DNA of 60,104 bases from DASUXA01 sp036378155 (GCA_036378155.1 DASUXA010000102.1:1-60104), one strand, 5' to 3'. Shown: positions 16,901-25,983, numbered from the stretch's first letter. The notes: a model not told the origin generated them from the sequence alone. Numbers and translations are program-made.

Positions 16901-19900
16901 CATCTTCGCCGCGAGGCTCTGCTGGGTCAGGACGGCGCCCACCGCCGCGTCGGCGAACGTGGCGGCGATGCGCTCGGCGGGGTTCAGCGGGTCGACCGGC
17001 ACGTACGCCGCGCCCGCCTTGAGCACCCCGAGCAGCGCCACGATCATCACCGGGCCGCGGTCCAGGCAGATGCCGACCCGGTCACCCGGACCGATCCCGG
17101 TAGCGCGCAGCAGGTGGGCGAGCCGGTTGGCGCGCTCGTCGAGATCCCGGTACGACAGCCGCTCGTCGCCCGCCCGCACCGCGACCGCATCCGGGGTGCG
17201 GCGCGCCTGCCGCTCCACCGCCTGCGGTACGCACAGCTCGGTGTCGAGCACGCGTTCGGTGGCGTTCCACTCGTCGAGCACGCGGGCGCGCTCGGCGCCG
17301 GTGGCTCGGACCAACGCCCCGAGCCTGGTGTCCGGTTCGGTGGTCGCGGCGTCGAGCACCGCCGTGAACTGGTCGACGAACCGTTCCCCGGCGGGCGCGT
17401 CGAACACGTCGGTGCGGTACCGGAGGAACCCGTGGACCACGCCGTCGACCTCGGACAGCGACAGCTCCAGATCGAACCCGGACGCGCGCAGCTCGACCGG
17501 TACCGACTCGGCGGCGAGGTCGCCGAACGGTCGGCGGATGCCGGGGTGCCCGAGCAGCGCCGCGGGGAACCGCGCCGCATCGTTCGCCGTCGGTCGGTTG
17601 AACACGAACATCGTCTGGAACGGCTGCCGCCCGCGAACCGTGTACGGCTGGGTGAACACCGCGCTGGGCAGATCCTGGTGTTCCAGCGCACCGATCACCT
17701 GGGCACGGGTCTGCGCCAGCAGTTGGCGGAAGGTCACCGTGTTGTCCGCCCGGCTGCGCAGCGGCACCGGATTCATCAGGTACCCGACGACGTCGGTGAA
17801 GCCCGGTCGGGTACGTGCCGCGACCGGCGCGCCCACGACCACGTCGTCCTGCCCGCTGAGCCGGTGCAGCAACGCCTGGTACCCGGCGAGCAGCAGCACG
17901 TACAACGTGACGCCCTCGGCTGCCGCGCACCGCCTGAGCTTGCGGACCAGCGACCGGTCGAACCGGAAGTGCCGGACCTCGGCGCGGCTGGAGGTACCCG
18001 TCGGGTTCCGCGCCCCCAGGTCCAGCCGGGGCACTCCCGCCCCGAGCTGCTGCTCCCAGTACCGCGCCAGGTCACCGCCGGCTGCGACCACTTCGTCCTG
18101 CCAGGCGAGCACGTCGGCGACCGTCGCGCCCGGCGCGCCCAGTTCCGCCGGTGCCCCACCGGTTCGTTCCGTGTACAGCGCCGCGAGTTCGCGACCGAGG
18201 ATCGTGGTGGACCAGAAGTCGGTCACGATGTGGTGCGCGGTCACCAGCACGACATGGTCGTCGGCTGCCCGCCGGTACAGGTACAGCCGCACCAGCGGAC
18301 CGGACGCGAGGTCGAACGGCCGGTGCGCGTCGTCCGCCAGGCGCGCCGACAGCGCCGCGTCGTCGAGCCCGGTCACGTCCGACTCGACGAACAACCCGTG
18401 CCCCTGCGCTCGGATCACCTGGACCGGCTCGCCGTCCCGGGCGGTGAAGGTCGCCCGCAGCGCGGGGTGCCGCTGGACCAGATCGTCGAAGGCGTGCCGC
18501 AACGCGACCGGGTCCAGTCGTCCCGTCAGCCGGAACGCGGCGATCGTGAGGTGCGCCGTGCTGTCCGGGTCCAACTGCTGCAGGAACCACAGGGCGCGCT
18601 GACCCGGCGTGAGCCCGGACTCGACGACCGCCGAGCGCTGCTCGGGCACGCGGGCGTTCGACGGCGGGCGCGGCGCGGCAGCGTCCCCGTGCGGCGCGGC
18701 GGCGTCCCCGTGCGGCGCGGCAGCGTCCCCGTCGACCTGCTCGGCGAGCCGGACGGCGACGTCGGACAGGGTCGCCCCGGCGAGGATGTCGGCGAGCGGC
18801 AGGCTCACCCCCAGCTCCGCCTCGACCTGCTGGCGCAACTGCTGGGCGGCGAGCGAGTCCAGCCCGACGGCGAGCAGGGGCAGATCGGGTTCGATGTCGG
18901 ACGCCGGTACCCCGCACGTGGCGCCGGTCCGTACCCGCAGGTAGCCGCCGATCACCTCGGCACGCCGCTCGACCGGTGTGGCGAGCAGCGTCGACCGGGT
19001 CAGGCTGTCGGCGCCGTCGACGGCGTCGGACACGCTCGCCCCGCTGACGCTGCGACCGAGCTCGGCGAGCTCGCCGTCGAGCAGCTGACGGCGGCACGCG
19101 GCGCGCTGCACCTTGCCGCTGGACGTCTTGGGCAGCGCACCCGCCCGGATCAGCACCACGAGGCCGACCTGTACCTCGTGCTGGGCGGCGACGCGCAGCC
19201 GGATCGCGCGGGCGACCTCGGCGACGTCGACGTCCTCGGCGCCACGCGCGACCTCGTGGACGAGCGCCAACCGCTCCTCGCCGTCCTGGTCCACCACGAA
19301 CGCGGCGGCACAGCCGGGTCGCAACGCGGGGTGCGCCTGTTCCGCGGTGACCTCGAGATCCTGCGGGTAGTGGTTGCGTCCACGAATGATGATCAGGTCC
19401 TTGAGCCGACCCGTGATCACCAGCTCGCCGTCGCGGACGAAGCCCAGGTCGCCGGTACGCAGCCAGCCCGCCTCGTCGGTGTCCGCCAGGCGTGCCTGGA
19501 ACACTTCGCGACTTTCGTCGGGTCGACCCCAGTACCCGCCCGCCACGCTCGGACCGCGGACCCACACCTCGCCGACCCGGTCGGGCGCACAACGGCGCCG
19601 GGTCACCGGGTCCACGACGAGCACCTGCTGGTCCGGGGCGCTCGGACCGCAGCTGACCAGCCGGTGCTCGGGCAGCACGGTGGACCTCGCGGCGGGTACC
19701 ACGTCGCCGTGCTCGAGCGCGTCGTGGTCGACGTCGCCCGCGCGGGAGAACGGCGAACCGCCGGTCACGATCAGGGTCGCCTCCGCCAGTCCGTAGCAGG
19801 ACAGGAACGCCTCCGCCCGGAACCCCGCCGGGGCGAACGCCTCGGCGAACCGCTCCAGGGTGGAACGCCGGACCGGTTCGGCGCCGTTGAACGCCACCTG

Positions 19901-20794
19901 CCAGGAGCTGAGGTCCAGCTGTTCCCGCTGTTCCGGGGTGGACTTGCGGACACACAGGTCGTACGCGAAGTTCGGACCGCCGCTCATGGTCGCCCCGATC
20001 CGGGACAACTCCTCCAGCCAGCTCATCGGTTGCCGCAGGAAGTCGAGCGGGGACATGAGCCAGACGGGCAGCCCGGCGAACAGCGGCTGCAGGATGCCGC
20101 CGATGAGCCCCATGTCGTGGTACGGCGGCAGCCAGATCAGACCCCGGCTGTCCGGGGTGGTACCGAAGAACCGCTGGATCAGCCGCGAGTTGTGCAGCAG
20201 GTTGCCGTGCGTGAGCATCACGCCCTTGGGCGTGCCGGTGGAGCCGGACGTGTACTGCAGGACCGCGACGGCGTCCGCGTCGGCGCGCGGCGCGGTCCAC
20301 TCGTCGGCGTCCTCGCCCACCGGCGAGTCGGTCGCGAGCCAGCGCATCGCGCCGAACGCGGCCGCCCACTGCGGAAGGTTCTCGGCGAGCGCGAGCAGCG
20401 GCGCCGTGGTCATCACCACGACCGGCGTCGCGTCCGCCACGGTCGCCAGCAGACGCGGCACGGTGCGGTCGAACCGCACCGGGTCCGGTGGGAACGCGGG
20501 GACCGCGATCACGCCGGCGTAGACACAGCCGAACAGCGCCGCCAGGAACTCGACGCCCGGCGGGTACAGCAGCAGCGCGCGGTCGCCCTCGACCACGCCC
20601 GCCCGGCGGAGCTGGACCGCGATGGCGCGGGCGCGCCGATCCAGCTCGCCGTAGCTGAGCGCGTCCTCGGCTCCGTCGGCGAGAAACACGTAGCCGGTAC
20701 GCTGCGGCTCGTGCGACGCCCGCCACCGCAGCAACCACGCCAGCGTCGTCACGTCCGCGACCGCGTCCGTTTCGGGAAAGTCGTGTGTGATCAC
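13967..20794 (-). CDS. Lipo-NRPS: FAAL-ACP-C-A-PCP-C
   Basis: About 2,275 residues from a GTG at 20794, preceded by AGGGG; an upstream GTG at 20827 is less likely. Domains in order: fatty-acyl-AMP ligase with YTSGSTGTPKGV (~183) and WLPPYHDMGLIGG (~225); acyl carrier with GLDS (~643); condensation with HHIVTDFW (~856); adenylation with YTSGSTGTPKGV (~1345); PCP with GGHSLLA (~1752); condensation with HHLIHDGW (~1944). The adenylation pocket reads D-A-E near the core (FDASAEE), with IIGGE and NTYGPTEATIV; I do not assign the substrate. The protein loads a fatty acid, couples one amino acid, then ends in a condensation domain with no acceptor module, so the next A-PCP must come in trans. Its promoter is at 20.85 kb. 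Confidence 0.95.
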   Translation of the reverse strand: MITHDFPETDAVADVTTLAWLLRWRASHEPQRTGYVFLADGAEDALSYGELDRRARAIAVQLRRAGVVEGDRALLLYPPGVEFLAALFGCVYAGVIAVPAFPPDPVRFDRTVPRLLATVADATPVVVMTTAPLLALAENLPQWAAAFGAMRWLATDSPVGEDADEWTAPRADADAVAVLQYTSGSTGTPKGVMLTHGNLLHNSRLIQRFFGTTPDSRGLIWLPPYHDMGLIGGILQPLFAGLPVWLMSPLDFLRQPMSWLEELSRIGATMSGGPNFAYDLCVRKSTPEQREQLDLSSWQVAFNGAEPVRRSTLERFAEAFAPAGFRAEAFLSCYGLAEATLIVTGGSPFSRAGDVDHDALEHGDVVPAARSTVLPEHRLVSCGPSAPDQQVLVVDPVTRRRCAPDRVGEVWVRGPSVAGGYWGRPDESREVFQARLADTDEAGWLRTGDLGFVRDGELVITGRLKDLIIIRGRNHYPQDLEVTAEQAHPALRPGCAAAFVVDQDGEERLALVHEVARGAEDVDVAEVARAIRLRVAAQHEVQVGLVVLIRAGALPKTSSGKVQRAACRRQLLDGELAELGRSVSGASVSDAVDGADSLTRSTLLATPVERRAEVIGGYLRVRTGATCGVPASDIEPDLPLLAVGLDSLAAQQLRQQVEAELGVSLPLADILAGATLSDVAVRLAEQVDGDAAAPHGDAAAPHGDAAAPRPPSNARVPEQRSAVVESGLTPGQRALWFLQQLDPDSTAHLTIAAFRLTGRLDPVALRHAFDDLVQRHPALRATFTARDGEPVQVIRAQGHGLFVESDVTGLDDAALSARLADDAHRPFDLASGPLVRLYLYRRAADDHVVLVTAHHIVTDFWSTTILGRELAALYTERTGGAPAELGAPGATVADVLAWQDEVVAAGGDLARYWEQQLGAGVPRLDLGARNPTGTSSRAEVRHFRFDRSLVRKLRRCAAAEGVTLYVLLLAGYQALLHRLSGQDDVVVGAPVAARTRPGFTDVVGYLMNPVPLRSRADNTVTFRQLLAQTRAQVIGALEHQDLPSAVFTQPYTVRGRQPFQTMFVFNRPTANDAARFPAALLGHPGIRRPFGDLAAESVPVELRASGFDLELSLSEVDGVVHGFLRYRTDVFDAPAGERFVDQFTAVLDAATTEPDTRLGALVRATGAERARVLDEWNATERVLDTELCVPQAVERQARRTPDAVAVRAGDERLSYRDLDERANRLAHLLRATGIGPGDRVGICLDRGPVMIVALLGVLKAGAAYVPVDPLNPAERIAATFADAAVGAVLTQQSLAAKMPDADVPVTLLDAQWSQVERYPATAPTRADGESWAAPDGAAYVIYTSGSTGTPKGVEVSHRALANYTAHAARWYGIGPDDRVLQFASIGFDASAEEIYPALTTGACLVLRTDRMLAGPDAFLDACAAAAVTVLDLPTAFWHDLVVGLTNGAASLPDSLRLVIIGGESASPERVAAWRERVGSRVRLVNTYGPTEATIVATAHDLTGEDETGPDGTAVDGTGVQVTGSVPIGRPVANVRAYVLDDECQPVPVGVVGELYLGGAGLARGYLNRPGLTAERFVADPFGPAGGRLYRTGDLARYLPDGSLVFVARADRQVKLNGYRVELGEVEAALRRLPGVADAAVVPHSRRGQLLAYVSPSGAVATPVEELRASLRAVLPGYMVPVGYVTLPALPRTPNGKIDYAALPTPESVPDEPDGLGELPKTPEEHALAAIWRDVLGLSEVRRHDDFFALGGHSLLATKVLARVNDTLGVDLPLRAVFESPTLAALAVRLRDAPKAQSAPIPRAPRDQPLPLSFVQERIWFLQQFEPGSANYNVPRALRLRGHVDLDTVTRALADLEVRHEILRTTFPDIDGEPVQCVHEPRGIPVAMVDRRGLPDDERDAWLREYVVTAGQQPFDLANGPLLRVTLVRLADDEYVLMMVEHHLIHDGWAQGVFLRDFLELYEAHATGREPRLPELPIQYADFAVWQRRVIQGERLEALAGYWCRQLAGAPQLLALPTDRPRPRVLGSRGGQEVLTIDRELARELRGFGRDHDATLFMTMFATFVTLLYGHSRQQDIVLGAGIANRRRPELENLLGMMINTVLLRTDLSGDPSFLDLLNRVRDTCLDAYAHQDMPFEKLVERLRPARTLSHMPLFQVMFSFLDTPMPALRLPGVNVEVLDAHNASAKFDLNAVIIPDAEQRMRDADEVLSEDPVGSITVLMEYNVDLFDATTVRRMLEQYLTLLRAVVAQPGRSVEDLVGELGLALDRVSTDVATS
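18671..18732 (-). repeat. 21-bp triplicated linker repeat inside the NRPS
   Basis: Three near-perfect 21-base units encode a PHGDAAA heptad in the linker between the acyl carrier and the first condensation domain. It is probably a flexible spacer that can change length by slippage; no function is visible. Confidence 0.8.
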
Positions 20795-20841
20795 GGTTGC
20801 CCCTGTCACATCCCGGCGCGCCTCCACGGCGTCCGGCGTCG

Positions 20842-20889
20842 ACGCTATACAGACGCCTGTCGCTGGGGTGAGTCACATGAAGGTGGGAT
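20842..20889 (-). promoter_or_regulatory. Cluster-type promoter for the FAAL-NRPS
   Basis: On the minus strand: ATCCC-N8-GTGAC (20889-20872), 24 bases, then TAGCGT (20847-20842; TATAGCGT in full). The start codon follows about 47 bases later. The divergent aminotransferase gene at 20971 shows no clean copy of the same arrangement facing it. Confidence 0.7.
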
Positions 20890-20970
20890 GGCTGTGACGC
20901 TGCGTGGCCGGGAAGCTCGGCGCTATCCGAGCGTGTCCGCGCGATCCGACTCTGCGAAGGGAGCACCCAC

Positions 20971-22128
20971 ATGCGCATCGGTCCCAGGACGCTCCGGCAG
21001 ATCGACTCGCCGATCGGCACCGCGTACGCGCTCGTCGACGGGCGTGCCAAGGAACGCGAGTTCCTCGACCTGGCGCAGGCGGCGCCGCAGTACCCGCCCG
21101 CGCCCGAAGTGATCGAGCACATCGCCGCCGTCGCCCGCGACCCGCACGGCGGCGACTATGTCGAGATCGCCGGACTCGCCCGGCTGCGTGAGGTGTTCGC
21201 GGCGGAGCTGTGCCAGGCGTACCAGGGACGGGTGCGCGAGGAGCACGTCGTCGTCACCGCCGGCGCCAACCAGGCGTTCTGCGTGGTCGCCTCGGCACTC
21301 GCGGAACCCGGCGACGAGATCATCCTCGCCTTGCCGTACTACTTCAACCACGACATGTGGCTGCGCCTGAACGGGATCGTGCCGGTGTACCTGGAACCGG
21401 GACCGGATCTGGTGCCCACCGCGGCGGCGGCCGAGGCTCTGATCACGCCGCGGACCCGCGCCGTCGTCGTGGTCACGCCCGGCAATCCGAGCGGTGCGAC
21501 GGTCGACCCGGACGGCATCGCGGACTTCGCCGAGCTCGCCGCCCGGCACGACATCGCGCTGATCCTCGACGAGACGTACCGGTCGTTCCGCGACACCGAC
21601 GAACCGGCGCACCGGCTGTTCGCCGATCCGGACTGGACGCGCACCGTGGTGAGCCTGCACAGCTTCTCGAAGGACCTCGCCATTCCCGGGTACCGGGTGG
21701 GCGCCGTGGTCGCGTCGGCGCAGCTCAACCGCGAGGTGATGAAGCTGCTCGACTGCGTGTCGATCTGCGCGCCCCGGATCGGGCAGGAAGCCGCCTGGGC
21801 CGGTCTGACCGCCGCGCGGGAGTGGCGCCGCGCGCGGGCGCGGGAGGTCGCCGACAAGCGACGCTGGTTCGTCGCGGCGATGGCGAACCGGCCGGGCGGT
21901 TTCGAACTGCTGTCCGCCGGTGGGTTCTTCGCCTGGGTACGTCACCCGTTTGCGGGGCGCGCCACCGACGACGTGGTGCGCGAACTCGCCGTCAGGTACG
22001 ACGCGCTGGTCATTCCCGGTATCGCGTTCCTGCCCGACGACCGTGGCACGTTCCGGGTCAGTTTCAGCAACGTCGACCGGGACGCGCTCACCGACTTCGC
22101 CGACCGCCTCGCGGCGGCGGGCGGCTGA
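20971..22128 (+). CDS. PLP-dependent aminotransferase, class I/II
   Basis: 385 residues with the fold-type I signature: TPGNPSG near residue 170, DETYRSF, and the PLP lysine in SFSKDLAIPGYRVG. Ribosome site AAGGGAG lies 7-8 bases before the ATG. The N-terminal IDSPIG and YYFNHDMWLRLNG segments resemble aminotransferases found with arginine-modifying enzymes such as MppQ, but I recall that similarity only loosely. Because an MppP-like enzyme is encoded 1.4 kb away, a likely job is transamination of an arginine-derived 2-oxo acid. That is inference. It is transcribed away from the FAAL-NRPS and ends at a strong terminator. Confidence 0.85.
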   Translation: MRIGPRTLRQIDSPIGTAYALVDGRAKEREFLDLAQAAPQYPPAPEVIEHIAAVARDPHGGDYVEIAGLARLREVFAAELCQAYQGRVREEHVVVTAGANQAFCVVASALAEPGDEIILALPYYFNHDMWLRLNGIVPVYLEPGPDLVPTAAAAEALITPRTRAVVVVTPGNPSGATVDPDGIADFAELAARHDIALILDETYRSFRDTDEPAHRLFADPDWTRTVVSLHSFSKDLAIPGYRVGAVVASAQLNREVMKLLDCVSICAPRIGQEAAWAGLTAAREWRRARAREVADKRRWFVAAMANRPGGFELLSAGGFFAWVRHPFAGRATDDVVRELAVRYDALVIPGIAFLPDDRGTFRVSFSNVDRDALTDFADRLAAAGG

Positions 22129-22130
22129 CG

Positions 22131-22165
22131 GGTGTTCGTCGCGGGCTGTGCCCGCGACGAACACC
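22131..22165. terminator. Bidirectional terminator
   Basis: Perfect 16-bp inverted repeat (22131-22146 with 22150-22165) with a TGT loop, between the convergent stops of the aminotransferase (22128) and the VioC-like gene (22173). Confidence 0.88.
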
Positions 22166-22172
22166 GGGCGCG

Positions 22173-23201
22173 TCAGTAGATGATGCGGTCGTCGGGCGCG
22201 CGCCGCCAGGCGCGCGAACCGCGGATGTTACGGGTGATGTTGAGCCGCTTCAGCCAGCGGTCCGACCCGTCGTACCGGGCCTTGAACGAGCGACGCCCGT
22301 GTACCGCACGGAAGTTGTCGATGAACACGGTGTCGCCGGGTCGCAGGCTGAGGTCCTGCATGTGCGCCTCGATCTGGTCGCACAGCCCCTGGAACGCGCG
22401 CAGCGACCGCTCGGACCACCCGTCCATCTTCATGTGGTACGGGTCGAGCGCCATGTACGGGTTCTCGCGGTCGCCGAACAGCACCGGACGCTTGACCGGG
22501 TTGTCGTTCCACGACTGGATCAGCTCGAAGCTGCGCACGCGCAGCCGGTCGATGGTCGGGTCGCCGGTCGACTGCCCGGCGTTCTGCGGCTTGTGCGAGT
22601 TGTCGGGCATCTGGGTGAACGCCGGCTCGAACAGCGCCTCCACATCCAGGACCGACCAGTCGACGTCGCCGGCGTCGCACACCGTCGTCGCCACCATGTC
22701 CGGGTTCTTCAGGCACATCAGCGCCACGTAGTCGCCCCGGCAGGGGTGGAACGCGTCCTCGGTGTGCCACGACAGGTGCTGCAGGCTGTTGGAACCGATC
22801 TCGTAGTGTTCGTGCCCCCTGATCGGCAGCACGTCGTGCATGATCCGACCGTCCTGCTGCGTCGCCCACCCGAACACGTCACCGAGGACCGACGCGCACA
22901 GCAGGAAGAAGATCTCCTGCGGGAACGCGGGCGAGTCGTACTGGCTGTCCCGCCAGTGGGACGGTGTGGGACCGAGCCGCGCCTCGTCGACGTCGAGACC
23001 GGAGATCATGCACAGCGCCGACGGCTCGCCGAGACGGAACTCCTCGAGGAACTCCAACAGGTGGGTCGGCAGCGACCGGGCGAGTACCGGCGCCCGACGG
23101 ATGAGCTCCGGATTCTCGATCGTGTCGTACGCCTTGGCCAGCTCGGTGAGCATCGGGGAGAGTAGCGCGTTGTCCTCTGGTGTGAGCGTCAGCTGATGCA
23201 T
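22173..23201 (-). CDS. VioC-like Fe(II)/2-oxoglutarate arginine hydroxylase
   Basis: 342 residues from ATG 23201 (AAGGAG 7 bases upstream; a GTG at 23204 is also in frame). Strong resemblance to VioC/OrfP, which make (3S)-hydroxy-L-arginine for capreomycidine and streptolidine: LGDVFGWATQQDG, WHTEDAF near residue 148, and FIDNFRAVHGRRSF near residue 301. The iron triad is His-Thr-Glu ... His, and DRWLKRLNITR supplies the Arg that holds 2-oxoglutarate in VioC. Together with the VioD-like gene at 40.4 kb it gives the two steps from Arg to capreomycidine. MppO-like hydroxylation of a cyclic arginine residue is the main alternative. Its promoter is divergent with the MppP-like gene. Confidence 0.9.
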   Translation of the reverse strand: MHQLTLTPEDNALLSPMLTELAKAYDTIENPELIRRAPVLARSLPTHLLEFLEEFRLGEPSALCMISGLDVDEARLGPTPSHWRDSQYDSPAFPQEIFFLLCASVLGDVFGWATQQDGRIMHDVLPIRGHEHYEIGSNSLQHLSWHTEDAFHPCRGDYVALMCLKNPDMVATTVCDAGDVDWSVLDVEALFEPAFTQMPDNSHKPQNAGQSTGDPTIDRLRVRSFELIQSWNDNPVKRPVLFGDRENPYMALDPYHMKMDGWSERSLRAFQGLCDQIEAHMQDLSLRPGDTVFIDNFRAVHGRRSFKARYDGSDRWLKRLNITRNIRGSRAWRRAPDDRIIY

Positions 23202-23408
23202 CACGTCTCTCCTTCACGCCGAAGCGGACCTGCCGTGCTCAAACCTGCGCGCCGCGCCGGGCCGGGCCGGTTCGGGTGCGGGACGTGGGGTCTTCGTGGC
23301 CGTCACGGCGCGGCCACGTCGACGGTCTTTCGACGACGTCGGGTACGGGTCGGTGGAGCGGAAATGTGGGCCGGGCAGGCTGGGCGCGCAGCGTCGTCCC
23401 CGGTCGCG

Positions 23409-23486
23409 AGTGTAGGCGGCATCCACGCATCCCCATTGGTCCCCGTTAGAAGGGACAGGTGCGCGGTCGTTCCCGCCGCCTAGGGT
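23409..23486. promoter_or_regulatory. Divergent cluster promoter: VioC-like (left) and MppP-like (right)
   Basis: The dyad GTCCC-N8-GGGAC at 23439-23456 is flanked by exactly 24 bases on each side. To the right lies TAGGGT (23481-23486). To the left, on the minus strand, lies TACACT (23414-23409). This symmetric arrangement is the clearest example in the window. The 372-base gap 23202-23573 holds these promoters and their leaders and nothing else I can see. Confidence 0.8.
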
Positions 23487-23573
23487 CGTCTCCAACGTGG
23501 AACCACTGTAGCCGGTCCACGCCGCCGTGGCGCGGGTGCGTCGACGTACGGGCGACATGCAGAGGACTGATAC

Positions 23574-24716
23574 ATGAGCGACCTTGCCAACCTGACCACG
23601 ATGGAGGTTGACGCGCTGACCGACGTTGACGGCGGCCTCAACCTCACCGACGGACATGCCCGGCTCGTGCTCACCGAGGAGCAGGCAGCGATCGTCGCAC
23701 GGATCCCCGAGATGTTCGCCGAGGCGTCCAGACGCCCCTTCCCGGACATCGAGCGGGAAGCCCACTCCGCGTTCCTGCACGCGATCGGTCAGCACAGCGC
23801 CCCGATCGGTACCGGTCGGATTCTGAGCTGCTACTCGTCGACGCTGGCCACCGACATCGTGGCGCGGGCGCTGCCGGCGGGCGCGACCATCGCGGTACTG
23901 CACCCCACCTTCGACAACATCGCCGACCTGTTCGTGACGCGCGGTCTGAAGCTCGTGCCGTTGTCCGAGGAGGACCTGCTGGCGCAGAAGTGGCCCGAGC
24001 CGCCGGTGAGCGCCGTCGTCGTGACCCACCCGAACAACCCGACCGGTCTGATCACGCCCGAGGGTCACCTCCGGTCGCTCGCCGAGCACGCGGTACGCAA
24101 CGGGCAGACGGTCATCATCGACGCCAGCTTCCGCGGCCAGGTCCGCGACGCCCAGTACGACACGTACAAGGTGCTCGAGGAGGCCGGCGCCGACTGGATC
24201 ATCATCGAGGACACCGGCAAGTTGTGGCCGACCCACGAGCTCAAGGTCGGGCTGTTGTCGTACAGCGAGCGGACCCGGCTGCCGATCGAGCGCGCGTTCT
24301 CCGAGTCGCTGCTGTCCGCGTCGCCGGTCGTGCTGCTGCTGATCGCCGCCCTGGCGGGCGACTGGGTGTCCGGCGGGTACGAACGGGCGCGGGCGCTGGT
24401 GGACCGCAACCGGCAGGTGGTGAAGGAGACCATCGCCGAGATCGGACTGCGCCTCGCCGACCCGACGTCGCAGATCAGCGTGGCGCGCATCGAACTGCCG
24501 CCGGACGGCCCCGACTCGTCGCTGCTGTACAAGGACATGGTGTCGCGCGGGGTCCACGTCCTGCCGTGCGCGCCGTTCCACTGGGCCGACCCCGAGGGCG
24601 GCCTGCGCTACATCCGTGTCTCGCTGGCCCGGCCGTTCTCGGCGGTACAGACAGCCGCGCGGACGCTCGCGCAGTCCTACCTGGAGTTGTCGGCAGCCGC
24701 CGCGCCGGCCGCCTGA
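23574..24716 (+). CDS. MppP-like PLP-dependent L-arginine oxidase/hydroxylase
   Basis: 380 residues. Motifs match MppP of enduracididine biosynthesis, not an ordinary aminotransferase: LNLTDGHARLVL near the N-terminus (the lid segment that closes the MppP active site), GRILSCYSS, HPTFDNIADL, NPTGLI, DASFRG, and the PLP lysine in EDTGKLWPT. MppP uses O2 and PLP to turn Arg into 4-hydroxy-2-oxo-arginine. No MppR-like cyclase is present, so the downstream product may be gamma-hydroxy-Arg or another derivative rather than enduracididine. AGAGGA lies 7 bases before the ATG. It has its own cluster promoter and probably leads an operon with the BCAT, MbtH and thioesterase genes. Confidence 0.88.
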   Translation: MSDLANLTTMEVDALTDVDGGLNLTDGHARLVLTEEQAAIVARIPEMFAEASRRPFPDIEREAHSAFLHAIGQHSAPIGTGRILSCYSSTLATDIVARALPAGATIAVLHPTFDNIADLFVTRGLKLVPLSEEDLLAQKWPEPPVSAVVVTHPNNPTGLITPEGHLRSLAEHAVRNGQTVIIDASFRGQVRDAQYDTYKVLEEAGADWIIIEDTGKLWPTHELKVGLLSYSERTRLPIERAFSESLLSASPVVLLLIAALAGDWVSGGYERARALVDRNRQVVKETIAEIGLRLADPTSQISVARIELPPDGPDSSLLYKDMVSRGVHVLPCAPFHWADPEGGLRYIRVSLARPFSAVQTAARTLAQSYLELSAAAAPAA

Positions 24717-24885
24717 CTGTCGTCCAGGTACGCGGTCACGTCGGCGCGAGCCCCGGTCGTCGGTCGCCGATGCCGCGGACGTCGCCTCGAAGGTGCGTTT
24801 CTCGTACCGCCGGGCGCGTCCGACGGGCGTCGGCGACCGGACCGTGGCGGCGAGCATGTGATCCGGACGGTGAGGAGTACTACTG

Positions 24886-25983
24886 ATGATCGATTTTGAG
24901 ATCCGTCCGTGCGACGCTCCCCTGCCCGCGCAGGAACGCGAGAAGATCCTCGCCGAGCCGGGATTCGGTCGGGTGTTCACCGATCATATGATCACGATGC
25001 GCTGGTCGGCCGGCAGCGGCTGGCACGACGCCCGGCTCGAGCCGTACGGGCCGTTCACGCTCGACCCCGCCACCTCGGTCTTCCACTACGGGCAGGAATT
25101 CTTCGAGGGCATGAAGGCGTACCGCCAGGACAGCGGATCGATCGCGCTGTTCCGCCCCGAGGCGAACGCCGCCCGGTTCAACCAGTCGGCACGCCGGATG
25201 GCGATGCCCGAGATGCCCGAGGAAACCTTCATCCGGGCGCTGGAACTGCTCGTCACCCAGGACTCCGCCTGGGTGCCGACCGGGTTCGGCACCAGCCTGT
25301 ACCTGCGCCCGTTCATGATCGCGACGCATCGCGGTCTGGGCTTCACCCACCCGTCGGACAGCTACCTGTTCTGCGTCATCGCCTCGCCGGCCACCGCGTA
25401 CTTCGGCGCCACGCCCACCCCGTTGACGGTGTGGCTGTCCGAGGAGTACACCCGCGCGGCGAAGGGCGGCACCGGGTTCGCCAAGACGGGCGGGAACTAC
25501 GCCGGGGCGCTCGCGGCCGGGATGGAAGCCACCGCGCACGGGTGTGACCAGGTCGTCTGGCTGGACGCGGTGGAGCACGCCTGGGTCGAGGAATCGGGCG
25601 GCATGAACCTGTTCTTCGTGTACGGGCGCGACGGCGCCCAGCCCCGGATCATGACTCCGGAGCTGACCGGCACGCTGCTGCCCGGCGTGACCCGCGACTC
25701 GCTGCTCAGACTCGCCCCCGAGCTGGGTATCGACGCCGAAGAGGGTCGGATCTCGACCAGCCAGTGGCGGCAGGAGTGCGCCTCCGGCGACCTGACCGAG
25801 GCGTTCGCCTGCGGTACGGCGGCGGTGATCGCCCCGGTGGGGCGGGTGCGCGGCGCCCGCGACGAATGGGTCGTCGGCGACGGTGCCCCGGGCGACATCA
25901 CCATGCGCCTGCGCGAGGAGTTGCTGGGCATCCAGTACGGCCGCCGCCCCGACACGTTCGCCTGGATGCACAAGGTCTGCTGA
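24886..25983 (+). CDS. Branched-chain amino acid aminotransferase (IlvE type)
   Basis: 365 residues of fold-type IV aminotransferase. Landmarks: FHYGQEFFEGMKAYR, RMAMPEMP, KTGGNYAG with the PLP lysine in FAKTGGNY, and ESGGMNLFFV (normally EAGTMNIF). GGAG lies about 12 bases before the ATG. It may supply a branched-chain amino or 2-oxo acid to the NRPS or provide branched acyl starters; the cluster location argues for a dedicated copy. 169 bases separate it from the MppP-like gene. Confidence 0.9.
   Translation: MIDFEIRPCDAPLPAQEREKILAEPGFGRVFTDHMITMRWSAGSGWHDARLEPYGPFTLDPATSVFHYGQEFFEGMKAYRQDSGSIALFRPEANAARFNQSARRMAMPEMPEETFIRALELLVTQDSAWVPTGFGTSLYLRPFMIATHRGLGFTHPSDSYLFCVIASPATAYFGATPTPLTVWLSEEYTRAAKGGTGFAKTGGNYAGALAAGMEATAHGCDQVVWLDAVEHAWVEESGGMNLFFVYGRDGAQPRIMTPELTGTLLPGVTRDSLLRLAPELGIDAEEGRISTSQWRQECASGDLTEAFACGTAAVIAPVGRVRGARDEWVVGDGAPGDITMRLREELLGIQYGRRPDTFAWMHKVC

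Noticed and set aside
14252..21112. 2,286-codon open frame on the plus strand opposite the FAAL-NRPS
   Set aside because: Same shadow effect; no motif, extreme Arg/Gln content, and it crosses the promoter and the start of the divergent aminotransferase gene.
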